DNA of 7,772 bases from Thiobacillus sp. UBA6918 (lineage in GTDB: Bacteria; Pseudomonadota; Gammaproteobacteria; Burkholderiales; Thiobacillaceae), in NCBI GenBank assembly GCA_002450925.1, contig DKAU01000020.1, forward strand, positions 1 through 7,772, written 5' to 3'. Within the stretch, counting starts at the first letter, position 1, and each line of letters opens with the position of its first letter. The notes beneath the pieces were generated by a model that had not been told where the DNA came from, made no database searches, and saw only the letters and a list, made by a program, of their open reading frames with translations. Position numbers and translations under genes: made by a program. This document shows, piece after piece, positions 1 to 5,122 of the stretch.

Positions 1-489
1 CTCGGCATCGAAATAGAAATAGCCAGGGTTGGCCCCGGCGAAATTGACCTTGGCGAAATCGGCCAGCGCACTGACCCGCTCGATGTAGTACTGGGCCGCT
101 TTCTCGGGGGTATCAAACAGATCCCCGCCATCTTTTTGTCGATACAAATGCACGATGCTCTTGATGGTGGGTTCAGGCTGCCGCAGCGAGAGCAATACCT
201 TGCACTCAATCCCCTCCAGCCGCTCGGGCCGGAACTCAAACTCGTTGTGCAGCAGCTTGTCGAAGAGATAATGGCTGCCCGGCTTGAGCGCATCGCCTTC
301 CCGCAACACGTCCAGCTGCCTGTCCAGCGCAGCGGCATCGTCATAGCTGATGTGCATTTCGTAATAGCCGTTAATCTGCGGGTGCGAGCCGAGAATATGC
401 CCGGCCAGGCTCGTAAACGCCCGCATGTGACTGAGCAGAAATATTCTGCCGTGGTGCTCTAAGGAATCGTTGGCGGGGTCTGACTGCAT
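1..489 (-). CDS. Sulfotransferase-family protein, N-terminal part (cut by window edge)
   Basis: An open minus-strand frame runs 163 codons from an ATG at 489 off the left end of the window without a stop. An in-frame TGA lies two codons upstream of this ATG, so the start can be no further upstream. Sulfotransferases move a sulfuryl group from PAPS to an acceptor. Residues 15-39 (RIFLLSHMRAFTSLAGHILG followed by SHPQI) sit where the 5'-phosphosulfate loop is expected: a beta strand, then a loop with R23, T26 and S27, then a helix and the family-typical G-S-H-P. The usual glycine-rich RSGTT form is replaced by RAFTS. Residues 103-111 (R in LRQP, S in IKSI) match the 3'-phosphate-binding Arg and Ser, eight residues apart as in known sulfotransferases, and DKLLHN (77-82) resembles the conserved DK segment before it. 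There is no signal peptide, so it is probably cytoplasmic. Met22 is a poor alternative start because it would remove the loop strand. The acceptor cannot be read from the sequence. Confidence 0.82.
   Translation of the reverse strand, partial: MQSDPANDSLEHHGRIFLLSHMRAFTSLAGHILGSHPQINGYYEMHISYDDAAALDRQLDVLREGDALKPGSHYLFDKLLHNEFEFRPERLEGIECKVLLSLRQPEPTIKSIVHLYRQKDGGDLFDTPEKAAQYYIERVSALADFAKVNFAGANPGYFYFDAE
475..484. repeat. Half copy of the GGGGTCWGACCCC palindrome
   Basis: GGGGTCTGAC here equals, in reverse complement, GTCAGACCCC of the full palindrome at 1679-1691. It falls inside the first codons of the sulfotransferase gene, at the point where the sequence turns AT-rich. Ten bases can match by chance, so the link to the other copy is tentative. 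Confidence 0.3.
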
Positions 490-702
490 TGCTCAGGTAA
501 CAAAAGATGCCTTGAAAGAAAGCTGGCTGAATAATAAGCCATTCGAGCTAGGCCAAAAGACATATACCCCCACCCTCTTTTTTCGATACATAATTCCAAG
601 GAAGTCTAAGAAATACCGAATGATTTCGCCAATTACTATTAACAAATATTCTCTCTGTAGTACCCACATATTTTTACCATTACGCAATAAGGAAAACACA
701 GC
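490..702. other. Divergent AT-rich intergenic region
   Basis: This 213-base stretch lies between the divergent sulfotransferase and PIN-like genes. Base composition changes sharply near 480-500 from GC-rich to AT-rich. It must hold the promoters of both genes, but I see no convincing pair of -35 and -10 boxes. Candidates such as TTGAAA at 512-517 or CATAAT at 589-594 lack a partner at proper spacing. Two short open frames, one on each strand, cross it; neither has a supported start or recognisable product. Confidence 0.5.
689..693 (+). promoter_or_regulatory. Ribosome binding site supporting a GTG start
   Basis: AAGGA lies nine bases before the GTG at 703 and supports that rare start for the PIN-like gene. 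The encoded N-terminus begins directly with the beta strand that carries the first catalytic Asp, so a later start would destroy the fold. Confidence 0.6.
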
Positions 703-1554
703 GTGAGCGCGTTAGTCTTTATTGACACCAACATTCTCTTGGATTTTTACAGATACCCAAGAGGCAGCGCGATACTGCCTGTTCTTGAACATATTGATAA
801 GAATCACGACAAAATAATTACTAGTACTCAGGTTGAGATGGAGTACAAGAAAAACAGACAGAAAGTCATAGTAAGCTCAATGACAGAAATGAAAGGACCG
901 AAATGGGATTCGTTCAAACTCCCAGTAATTCTCTCCGGCGCACAAGCGGCAAAATCTATCGAAAATGATCGCAAGGATATTGAGAAGCAATCGAAAATAC
1001 TGCTAGGAAAGATAGAGTCTATCCTCAGAAACCCATCGAACAATGATGACGTCTATAAAACCGCGCAACGTTTATTTAAATCAACATCTGACCTAAATTT
1101 GAAGCGTCCTGACACCCGTAGATTCACTATAAGAAATTTAGCCAAGAAACGTTTTTTACTTGGATACCCCCCGCGTAAAGACTCAGATGTGTCGATCGGT
1201 GATGCCATAAATTGGGAATGGGTGGTTTATTGCGCAAAAGAGAAGAATCAAGATGTCGTAATCGTTTCAAGGGATACTGATTATGGATGCAGATTTGGAA
1301 ACGACATGATTATTAATGATTGGCTTGCACAAGAATTTAAGGATAGGGTCAATATTCGGAAAAAAATTATTCTTACTGATAAGTTAATGGAAGGATTCAA
1401 GCTCGCAAACATATCAGTTAAAAAGAAAGAAGTGGACGATGAAAAGGAACTGCTTAGCCAGATGGATTTGCTTGTAAAACAACGCCAGAAGGTTCTTTCT
1501 GAGCGCGAGCTTGAATTGGAGAAGTTGCTTGATGAATTGTTTAAGAGTTCATAG
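703..1554 (+). CDS. PIN-like domain (DUF4935-type) predicted nuclease
   Basis: This 283-residue protein starts at GTG. PIN domains are metal-dependent RNases or DNases with a cluster of acidic residues. The first strand reads LVFIDTNILLDFYR (residues 4-17), giving Asp8 and Asn10. STQVEMEY (41-48) supplies Glu45. VSIGDAINWEW (163-173) supplies Asp167 and fits the DUF4935 pattern of D-x-x-x-W-E. DVVIVSRDTDYG (184-195) supplies Asp191 and Asp193 in the usual last strand. All catalytic positions are therefore present. Between residues 55 and 160 is a long, mostly helical, lysine-rich insertion, and residues 240-283 are a charged, leucine-rich helix that may form a coiled coil. No signal peptide or membrane segment is present. 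Codon use is AT-rich, unlike the flanking genes, which suggests transfer. No antitoxin gene with a recognisable product precedes it, so I do not call a VapBC-type pair. Members of this family occur in defence settings; that role here is inference. Confidence 0.8.
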   Translation: MSALVFIDTNILLDFYRYPRGSAILPVLEHIDKNHDKIITSTQVEMEYKKNRQKVIVSSMTEMKGPKWDSFKLPVILSGAQAAKSIENDRKDIEKQSKILLGKIESILRNPSNNDDVYKTAQRLFKSTSDLNLKRPDTRRFTIRNLAKKRFLLGYPPRKDSDVSIGDAINWEWVVYCAKEKNQDVVIVSRDTDYGCRFGNDMIINDWLAQEFKDRVNIRKKIILTDKLMEGFKLANISVKKKEVDDEKELLSQMDLLVKQRQKVLSERELELEKLLDELFKSS

Positions 1555-1558
1555 CAAT

Positions 1559-1571
1559 GGGGGCAGCCCCC
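1559..1571. repeat. GC palindrome just after the PIN-like gene
   Basis: GGGGGCAGCCCCC is a perfect palindrome around a central A, beginning five bases after the stop codon. In RNA it could form a five-pair stem with a CAG loop. The following TATCATT is not a run of T, so it is at best a weak terminator. Its layout, five pairs around CAG and preceded by AAT, is the same as the palindrome at 1679-1691, so both may belong to one dispersed repeat family. Confidence 0.55.
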
Positions 1572-1678
1572 TATCATTCCGTAACCAATCAATATCTAGA
1601 ATTCTCCGCGCCTAGTTACTTATATGGCCACAGAAAAAAACAGTAATTCAGGGAGGCACCTTTGAAATGCAAACAAAT

Positions 1679-1691
1679 GGGGTCAGACCCC
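1679..1691. repeat. GGGGTCAGACCCC palindrome
   Basis: A perfect 13-base palindrome around a central A, set between AAAT and AATATTTT. From memory, closely similar GGGGTCAGACCCC-type motifs recur in intergenic DNA of many proteobacteria; I could not check this. It lies 65 bases before the TTG start of the downstream gene. Confidence 0.6.
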
Positions 1692-1743
1692 AATATTTTC
1701 CCGACAAATACATATTACGCTGAATCTAGTAATTCTTTTACGT

Positions 1744-1750
1744 AAGGGGG
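1744..1750 (+). promoter_or_regulatory. Ribosome binding site deciding a TTG start
   Basis: AAGGGGG lies six bases before TTG at 1757. This supports TTG as the start of the zinc-ribbon gene. The next in-frame ATG (codon 34) would remove the whole Cys-Cys-His-Cys cluster. Confidence 0.6.
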
Positions 1751-1756
1751 CAAGCA

Positions 1757-2608
1757 TTGGGAAACTGCAAATATTGTGGAAAGCCGGCAGGTTTCTTACG
1801 GAACAAACATCCTGAATGTGAAGAGCGTTACATCCGAAGACAAAAGGTCAACAAGATGGGGCGCGAAAAGGCCAGAGGAGAAATTTTAACTTACATCCAA
1901 GGTGAAGATTCTTTTGACACTCTAGAGATAAAACTCAGTGAAATTGAGAAGAAATACTCAATGCCAGAATCCGAACGGAAACCCCTTCTCATTGAGGCAT
2001 TTGAGGAAACAGTCGATCACTTCCTTGATGATGGAATTCTTACAATAGAAGAACACACACGCCTCTCCAAGTTCAAGCAACATTTTGATCTATCCAAAGA
2101 TGATCTGGACAAAAGGGATGCATTAACCAAAATAGCCAAGGCAGCTGTGTTGCGGGAGATATTAGAAGGAGTCATTCCGCAAAGAATTTCCTTTGATGAA
2201 CCTATCCCAGTAAATCTCCAAAAGGGTGAGCAAATGGTTTGGGCTTTCCCCAAATCCAAATATCTAGAAGACAAAACAAGGCGTCATTATGTTGGCGGGT
2301 CTCATGGGGTAAGCGTAAGAGTTATGAAGGGAGTTTATTACAGGGCAAGCGCTTTTAAAGGCTACCCAGTAGAAACCACAGAGCGTGTTCACATAGACAC
2401 TGGATGGGTAGTTGTTACCACCAAGAATCTATATTTTGTCGGGCCAAATAAAAGCGTCCGGATTCCTTACCCAAAGATAGTTTCTTTCGAGCCTTATCGT
2501 GATGGTATTGGGTTAATACGTGACGCAGCTACGGCTAAACCCCAAGTCTTTGTGACAGGTGATGGGTGGTTCACTTACAACTTAGTAACCAATTTATCTC
2601 AGATGTGA
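1757..2608 (+). CDS. Zinc-ribbon, TerB-like and PH-like domain protein of unknown function
   Basis: This 283-residue protein starts at TTG. Residues 4-21 carry Cys4 and Cys7 (NCKYCGK) with His18 and Cys21 (KHPEC), a compact zinc-ribbon-like knuckle. Residues 40-140 are strongly helical and acidic; EAFEETVDHFLDDGILTIEE (80-99) followed by a second helix resembles the TerB-type helical repeat with its DDG-x-L-T-x-x-E turn. Residues 150-283 look like a mostly beta PH-like fold: KGEQMVWAF, GVYYRASAFKG, GWVVVTTKNLYFVG (216-229), SVRIPYPKIVSFEPYRDGIG (233-252) and QVFVTGDGWFTYNLVTNL (263-280). No signal peptide or membrane helix is visible, so it is probably cytoplasmic, perhaps binding lipid or protein at the membrane. 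I do not know a function. AT-rich codon use matches the PIN-like gene upstream, which suggests the two arrived together. The domain calls are pattern-based; the ribbon is firmest and the TerB-like part weakest. Confidence 0.72.
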   Translation: MGNCKYCGKPAGFLRNKHPECEERYIRRQKVNKMGREKARGEILTYIQGEDSFDTLEIKLSEIEKKYSMPESERKPLLIEAFEETVDHFLDDGILTIEEHTRLSKFKQHFDLSKDDLDKRDALTKIAKAAVLREILEGVIPQRISFDEPIPVNLQKGEQMVWAFPKSKYLEDKTRRHYVGGSHGVSVRVMKGVYYRASAFKGYPVETTERVHIDTGWVVVTTKNLYFVGPNKSVRIPYPKIVSFEPYRDGIGLIRDAATAKPQVFVTGDGWFTYNLVTNLSQM

Positions 2609-2750
2609 GAGTAATGCACCAGCGCTTATTTCCCCACCTCCCCCCATCCAAGCCAACTCCCAGACCACACCAAATCCGGTGAAGTCGGCCAACACCGCCC
2701 CCAGACCGCTCTTGCAGGTGCTGGCAGTGCAGGCTTGAGTCGGAAAATGT

Positions 2751-3038
2751 CTACGTCTGCAGGTTGTACACCTCAAAGGTAGTTTCCTGGGGAGGGCCGG
2801 CGAATCCGCCCGGCACAACCGCTACAAGGCGCGGCAACAGGACAGTGTCCCGGAATGCTTCCCAACTCTCCTTGGAGTCGTGAATGGCAACAATGGTCCA
2901 GCCGCCGGCAGATGGGCCTGCCACATGATAAATCTGACCTTGGGGCAACTCCTTTCGGCTGGGATGCACGGCCCCCAGCGATGCTTCGTACTGCTCTTTG
3001 GTGCCGTTGGCAAAAAAATGTACAACTCCGTATGCCAT
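2751..3038 (-). CDS. Small protein, likely dimeric alpha/beta-barrel (ABM-like) fold
   Basis: This 95-residue protein has an ATG start and an AAGGAG six bases upstream (3045-3050), among the best ribosome sites in the window. It reads as strand (AYGVVHFFA), helix (GTKEQYEASLGAVHP), strand (GQIYHVAGPSAGGWTIVAIH), helix (SKESWEAFRDTVLLPRLVA) and a final strand (ETTFEVYNLQT). That order, with the W-T-I-V-A-I-x-D-S-K-E-S-W-E-x-F-R segment, is typical of ferredoxin-like dimeric barrel proteins of the antibiotic-biosynthesis-monooxygenase type. Many of these have no proven enzyme activity. No cofactor-binding motif is obvious and there is no signal peptide. It stands alone, with a 327-base gap to the upstream minus-strand gene, so it probably has its own promoter. 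The fold is inferred from the pattern, and the substrate is unknown. Confidence 0.8.
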   Translation of the reverse strand: MAYGVVHFFANGTKEQYEASLGAVHPSRKELPQGQIYHVAGPSAGGWTIVAIHDSKESWEAFRDTVLLPRLVAVVPGGFAGPPQETTFEVYNLQT

Positions 3039-3044
3039 GGTGGT

Positions 3045-3050
3045 CTCCTT
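3045..3050 (-). promoter_or_regulatory. Strong ribosome binding site for the small barrel protein
   Basis: On the minus strand AAGGAG stands six bases before the ATG at 3038. It fixes the start and makes a longer minus-strand frame in another phase over the same DNA (2822-3061) unlikely. Confidence 0.75.
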
Positions 3051-3195
3051 TTGATAATCAATGACCTTGATTCACAGGATTAGCCAAGCAACTCAGGAAA
3101 TATCGACGGCGAAACGCCATCGCCCGACATCAGTCTCTTGGCCTTGTGGGGTTAAGCAGCAATTCAATGCCGCAAGAGGCGTGGGAAAAACCCGC

Positions 3196-3301
3196 TTATT
3201 GGCTTCTCCCCGATACCTGTATGCATAGACGATTTGGTGACTTTAGGCTTAAGAAATACTTATGGCACAGCCTGAGCAGGTGCTGGCAGAGAGGCCAATA
3301 A
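3196..3301. repeat. 13-base near-perfect inverted repeat with 80-base spacer
   Basis: TTATTGGCTTCTC (3196-3208) and GAGAGGCCAATAA (3289-3301) are inverted copies with one difference. In a plus-strand transcript the difference is a U-G pair, so the full 13-pair helix could form; in a minus-strand transcript it would be an A-C mismatch. Its right arm overlaps the T-rich tail of the terminator on the minus strand. The role is unknown. Confidence 0.45.
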
Positions 3302-3329
3302 ATAACCGCACCGTTTTAACGCGGTGCGG
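3293..3329 (-). terminator. Rho-independent terminator of the DUF839 gene
   Basis: Read on the minus strand, CCGCACCG, an eight-base loop and CGGTGCGG form a perfect eight-pair GC stem (3306-3329). It is followed at once by TTATTTATT. It lies 36 bases after the stop codon of the DUF839/PhoX-family gene, in the right direction to end its transcript. The plus-strand side has no T run, so it is one-way. Confidence 0.8.
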
Positions 3330-3365
3330 CTGATTCTCACGAGCGATCTCTTTATTACTTGATGC

Positions 3366-4796
3366 TTATTTCCAGCCGGTGACCTTGAGGATTACGCCGT
3401 GACCGGTAACGTTATGCTGGACACTAAAGTAGTAGTTTTTCCCGAAAGCATCGAACAGGCCGCCGGTTGACTCGGCGTTCAGGTCGTTGAGGCTGGCCCA
3501 GCGCACGCAACCATCGGTCTGGTCGTCCACATCGGCACCGTCTTCCAGGCAGATGTGGATGCTGTCGTTGAAGGGATAGCCGTCGCCGCTCATTTCAACC
3601 GCGTCGCGATCCTCGTGGATCACCCAGTTGCCGTGACCTGGCTGGTAGGCGATGTTGTCCATCATGGCAATGGTGCGGCTGCCGTTGATGAACATCTGCG
3701 CCTCTGGGACAGCGGTGTTGGCGGCAGCTTCTTCGATGGTGCCATCGGTGAAGCAAACGGTGTTGCCCCAGTTGCGATCATCGCTTTCGTTACCGGTATT
3801 GTTGGCGCAGAAACGCACGTTGCCTTCGGCCATTGCATTCAGGTCGGCGTTGAGGTCTTCCGGGCGATAGAAGCCAGTCAGCTTGTTGGCGGCAGCGGCA
3901 GCACGCAGGTCGACTTCTGCCGGAATGGTGTTGTCGGCGATCAGCACCCATGTACCTTTTCCGAGTTCGGAACCCTGCCCATAGTCGGTATTTCCGCTAC
4001 GCTTGCCCAGGCGCAGGCCGTAAATCTTGCCGGAGGCCAGGGGCGAATAAAGGAGATCGGTAATTGGATAACCTTCTGTCCAGGGAGCGCTCGGGATGAA
4101 CTTGAAGTAGGCGCCTCCACCAGTACCAACGGAAGGACGGTTCTCGTCGCCGTAATACATCACGCCATTGGGGTAAACGCCGACGCCTTCGAAGGAAAGA
4201 TGACCGACAGCAGGACGATAAGCGACGTTGCCTGCATCGGCACCGGACAAGGTATGGGCGACGCGGTCATAGACCACGTTAGTGGTGTGCAGCGGATCGA
4301 GGATCTCCAGCATGCTGCCGCTGTTTCCGGCTTCTTCGGCGACTACAACGGTGCCCCAGGGGGTGACGTGGGCTGGGTCGCAGGAGCTGGTGCCGGTAAG
4401 GATGGTCTCGACGACGCCATCGGCAAGGCTGACGCGCTGCACGCCGGGCTGGCCGGTACCTTGTTCGTTGCAGACGATCAGGTGGGTCGGGTTTTCGTCA
4501 TTGGGCCACAGGGCCATCATGTCGATGTTGGCGCCCAGGTTGCCGGCCGCAGACACAACGTGGGCCTTAAGGCCGTTGGCCAGGGTAACAAGCTTGGTGG
4601 GATCAGCGTTGGCGGTGCCGGCATCGATGCTGGCAGTCGAAGCTGCTTTCAGCGGGTTGTTGAAGCCGAAAAGCTGCTGGGTCTTGGCACGCAATACTTG
4701 GTCACGATACTGGCCGAAGTCAAAGGGCTGGCCAGCCATGGATACGGAACTAATGCCCACCAGTGCAATGGCGGATATGAGAGCTAAACGTTTCAT
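3366..4796 (-). CDS. Secreted DUF839 / PhoX-family protein
   Basis: This 476-residue protein has a Sec-type signal peptide, MKRLALISAIALVGISSVSMA, probably cut before GQPF. PhoX enzymes are calcium- and iron-dependent periplasmic phosphatases with a beta-propeller fold. Family marks seen here are SSCDPAHVTPWGT (137-149) ending at Glu154-Glu155, FEGVGVYPNGVMYYGDE (202-218), YRPEDL (310-315), MMDNIAYQP (378-386), HED (394-396) and the terminal YYFSVQHN (455-462). Cys139 lies where the family's iron ligand is expected. Six cysteines (109, 139, 330, 348, 416, 430) leave room for disulfides. Classic PhoX has a twin-arginine signal; this one has no RR and looks Sec-exported. A longer frame to 4886 exists, but the ATG at 4796 has AGGAG at proper distance and starts the signal peptide. 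It is transcribed alone, with its own terminator; TATA-like sequence near 4821-4828 (minus strand) could be part of its promoter. The family call is firm; phosphatase activity is inference. Confidence 0.86.
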   Translation of the reverse strand: MKRLALISAIALVGISSVSMAGQPFDFGQYRDQVLRAKTQQLFGFNNPLKAASTASIDAGTANADPTKLVTLANGLKAHVVSAAGNLGANIDMMALWPNDENPTHLIVCNEQGTGQPGVQRVSLADGVVETILTGTSSCDPAHVTPWGTVVVAEEAGNSGSMLEILDPLHTTNVVYDRVAHTLSGADAGNVAYRPAVGHLSFEGVGVYPNGVMYYGDENRPSVGTGGGAYFKFIPSAPWTEGYPITDLLYSPLASGKIYGLRLGKRSGNTDYGQGSELGKGTWVLIADNTIPAEVDLRAAAAANKLTGFYRPEDLNADLNAMAEGNVRFCANNTGNESDDRNWGNTVCFTDGTIEEAAANTAVPEAQMFINGSRTIAMMDNIAYQPGHGNWVIHEDRDAVEMSGDGYPFNDSIHICLEDGADVDDQTDGCVRWASLNDLNAESTGGLFDAFGKNYYFSVQHNVTGHGVILKVTGWK

Positions 4797-4802
4797 TACG
4801 AT

Positions 4803-4807
4803 CTCCT
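4803..4807 (-). promoter_or_regulatory. Ribosome binding site that sets the DUF839 start
   Basis: AGGAG on the minus strand lies six bases before the ATG at 4796. It decides between that start, directly at the signal peptide, and an upstream in-frame ATG at 4886 that would put 30 unsuitable residues in front of it. Confidence 0.75.
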
Positions 4808-4880
4808 GAGCGTAAAGAGCAATATAAAAAATGGAATGTGTCGGGTTGCACAATGCAGATGCTTGTGCGGCGGCGCTGTC

Positions 4881-4900
4881 GTTCACCCCCTGTTGTGAAC
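4881..4900. repeat. GTTCAC-N8-GTGAAC inverted repeat, possible operator
   Basis: Perfect six-base arms with an eight-base spacer lie 85 bases upstream of the DUF839 start codon, a normal place for a regulator site. The arms are short and nothing identifies the regulator. Confidence 0.3.
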
Positions 4901-5013
4901 GGGTTTATCCCCGCTGTTTGCGCCTGACGGTTATTCTCGAATCCGGGTGTGACGATTCCATGTACCGAAGATGAACATTCGGTAACGGTAGTGTTAAGTG
5001 GGGCCGGGTTTGA

Positions 5014-5048
5014 ATTCCTGCATGGCCGCAGAGGGTCATGCAGGGAAT
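5014..5048. repeat. Hairpin downstream of the large repeat-protein gene
   Basis: CCTGCATG (5017-5024) pairs perfectly with CATGCAGG (5037-5044). The stem extends by ATT-type pairs on each side with a one-base bulge, and the loop is 12 bases. It stands about 75 bases after the stop of the large gene. No T run follows on the minus strand, so it may protect the 3' end of the mRNA or be a weak terminator. Confidence 0.4.
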
Positions 5049-5122
5049 GCTCAGGTTGAATTTATGTGTTGGCAGGCAGGCCCATCGTACCCGGGCCCGG
5101 ATGAAGCCGGCCTTCTGTTATT

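Larger units (their letters stand above)
1555..1756. other. AT-rich intergenic region with two GC palindromes
   Basis: This 202-base gap separates the two plus-strand accessory genes. It contains a GC palindrome directly after the PIN-like gene and a second, related one 65 bases before the next start. The gap and the hairpins argue against simple translational coupling of the two genes. A tiny 18-codon frame at 1667-1723 follows a GGGAGG but is not supported as a gene. Confidence 0.5.
3051..3365. other. Non-coding stretch between two minus-strand genes
   Basis: I see no gene here. Moving upstream from the small barrel gene it holds: a minus-strand hairpin at 3104-3122 (CGATGGCG, loop TTT, CGCCGTCG, with one G-T pair); a 13-base inverted repeat, 3196-3208 against 3289-3301, matching at 12 positions; and the terminator of the DUF839 gene at 3306-3329. 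The promoter of the small barrel gene should lie here, but I cannot place its boxes. Confidence 0.5.
4797..5122. other. Intergenic region between the two exported-protein genes
   Basis: This 326-base gap separates the DUF839 gene from the large repeat-protein gene on the same strand. It holds the DUF839 leader, an inverted repeat at 4881-4900, and a hairpin at 5014-5048. No T-rich rho-independent terminator of the upstream gene is evident. The gap size suggests that DUF839 has its own promoter. Confidence 0.5.

Noticed and set aside
493..699. 68-codon hydrophobic minus-strand frame
   Set aside because: No ribosome site or family resemblance; it fully overlaps the other short frame in AT-rich intergenic DNA.
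470..706. 78-codon plus-strand frame overlapping the PIN-like gene start by GTGA, which could be an antitoxin
   Set aside because: Its only upstream start is a TTG inside the sulfotransferase gene with no ribosome site, and the product resembles no antitoxin. The four-base overlap may be chance.
1667..1723. 18-codon leader frame that spans the GGGGTCAGACCCC palindrome after a GGGAGG
   Set aside because: Too short to judge; its codons are dictated by the palindrome and nothing suggests attenuation.
2594..2818. 74-codon minus-strand frame after the small barrel gene
   Set aside because: It overlaps the end of a well-supported gene in another phase, has no ribosome site, and shows no recognisable domain.
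3555..4787. 410-codon plus-strand frame opposite the DUF839 gene
   Set aside because: Its composition is that expected of an antisense shadow of a GC-rich gene, and the minus-strand protein has clear family motifs and a signal peptide.
4798..4886. Upstream extension of the DUF839 gene to ATG 4886
   Set aside because: It would bury the signal peptide behind 30 residues, and the ribosome site clearly serves ATG 4796.
4965..4990. Possible Pho box on the minus strand (CCGTTAC, 4 bases, TGTTCAT) upstream of the PhoX-like gene
   Set aside because: Each half matches only four of seven positions of the CTGTCAT consensus, and it lies about 170 bases from the start codon.
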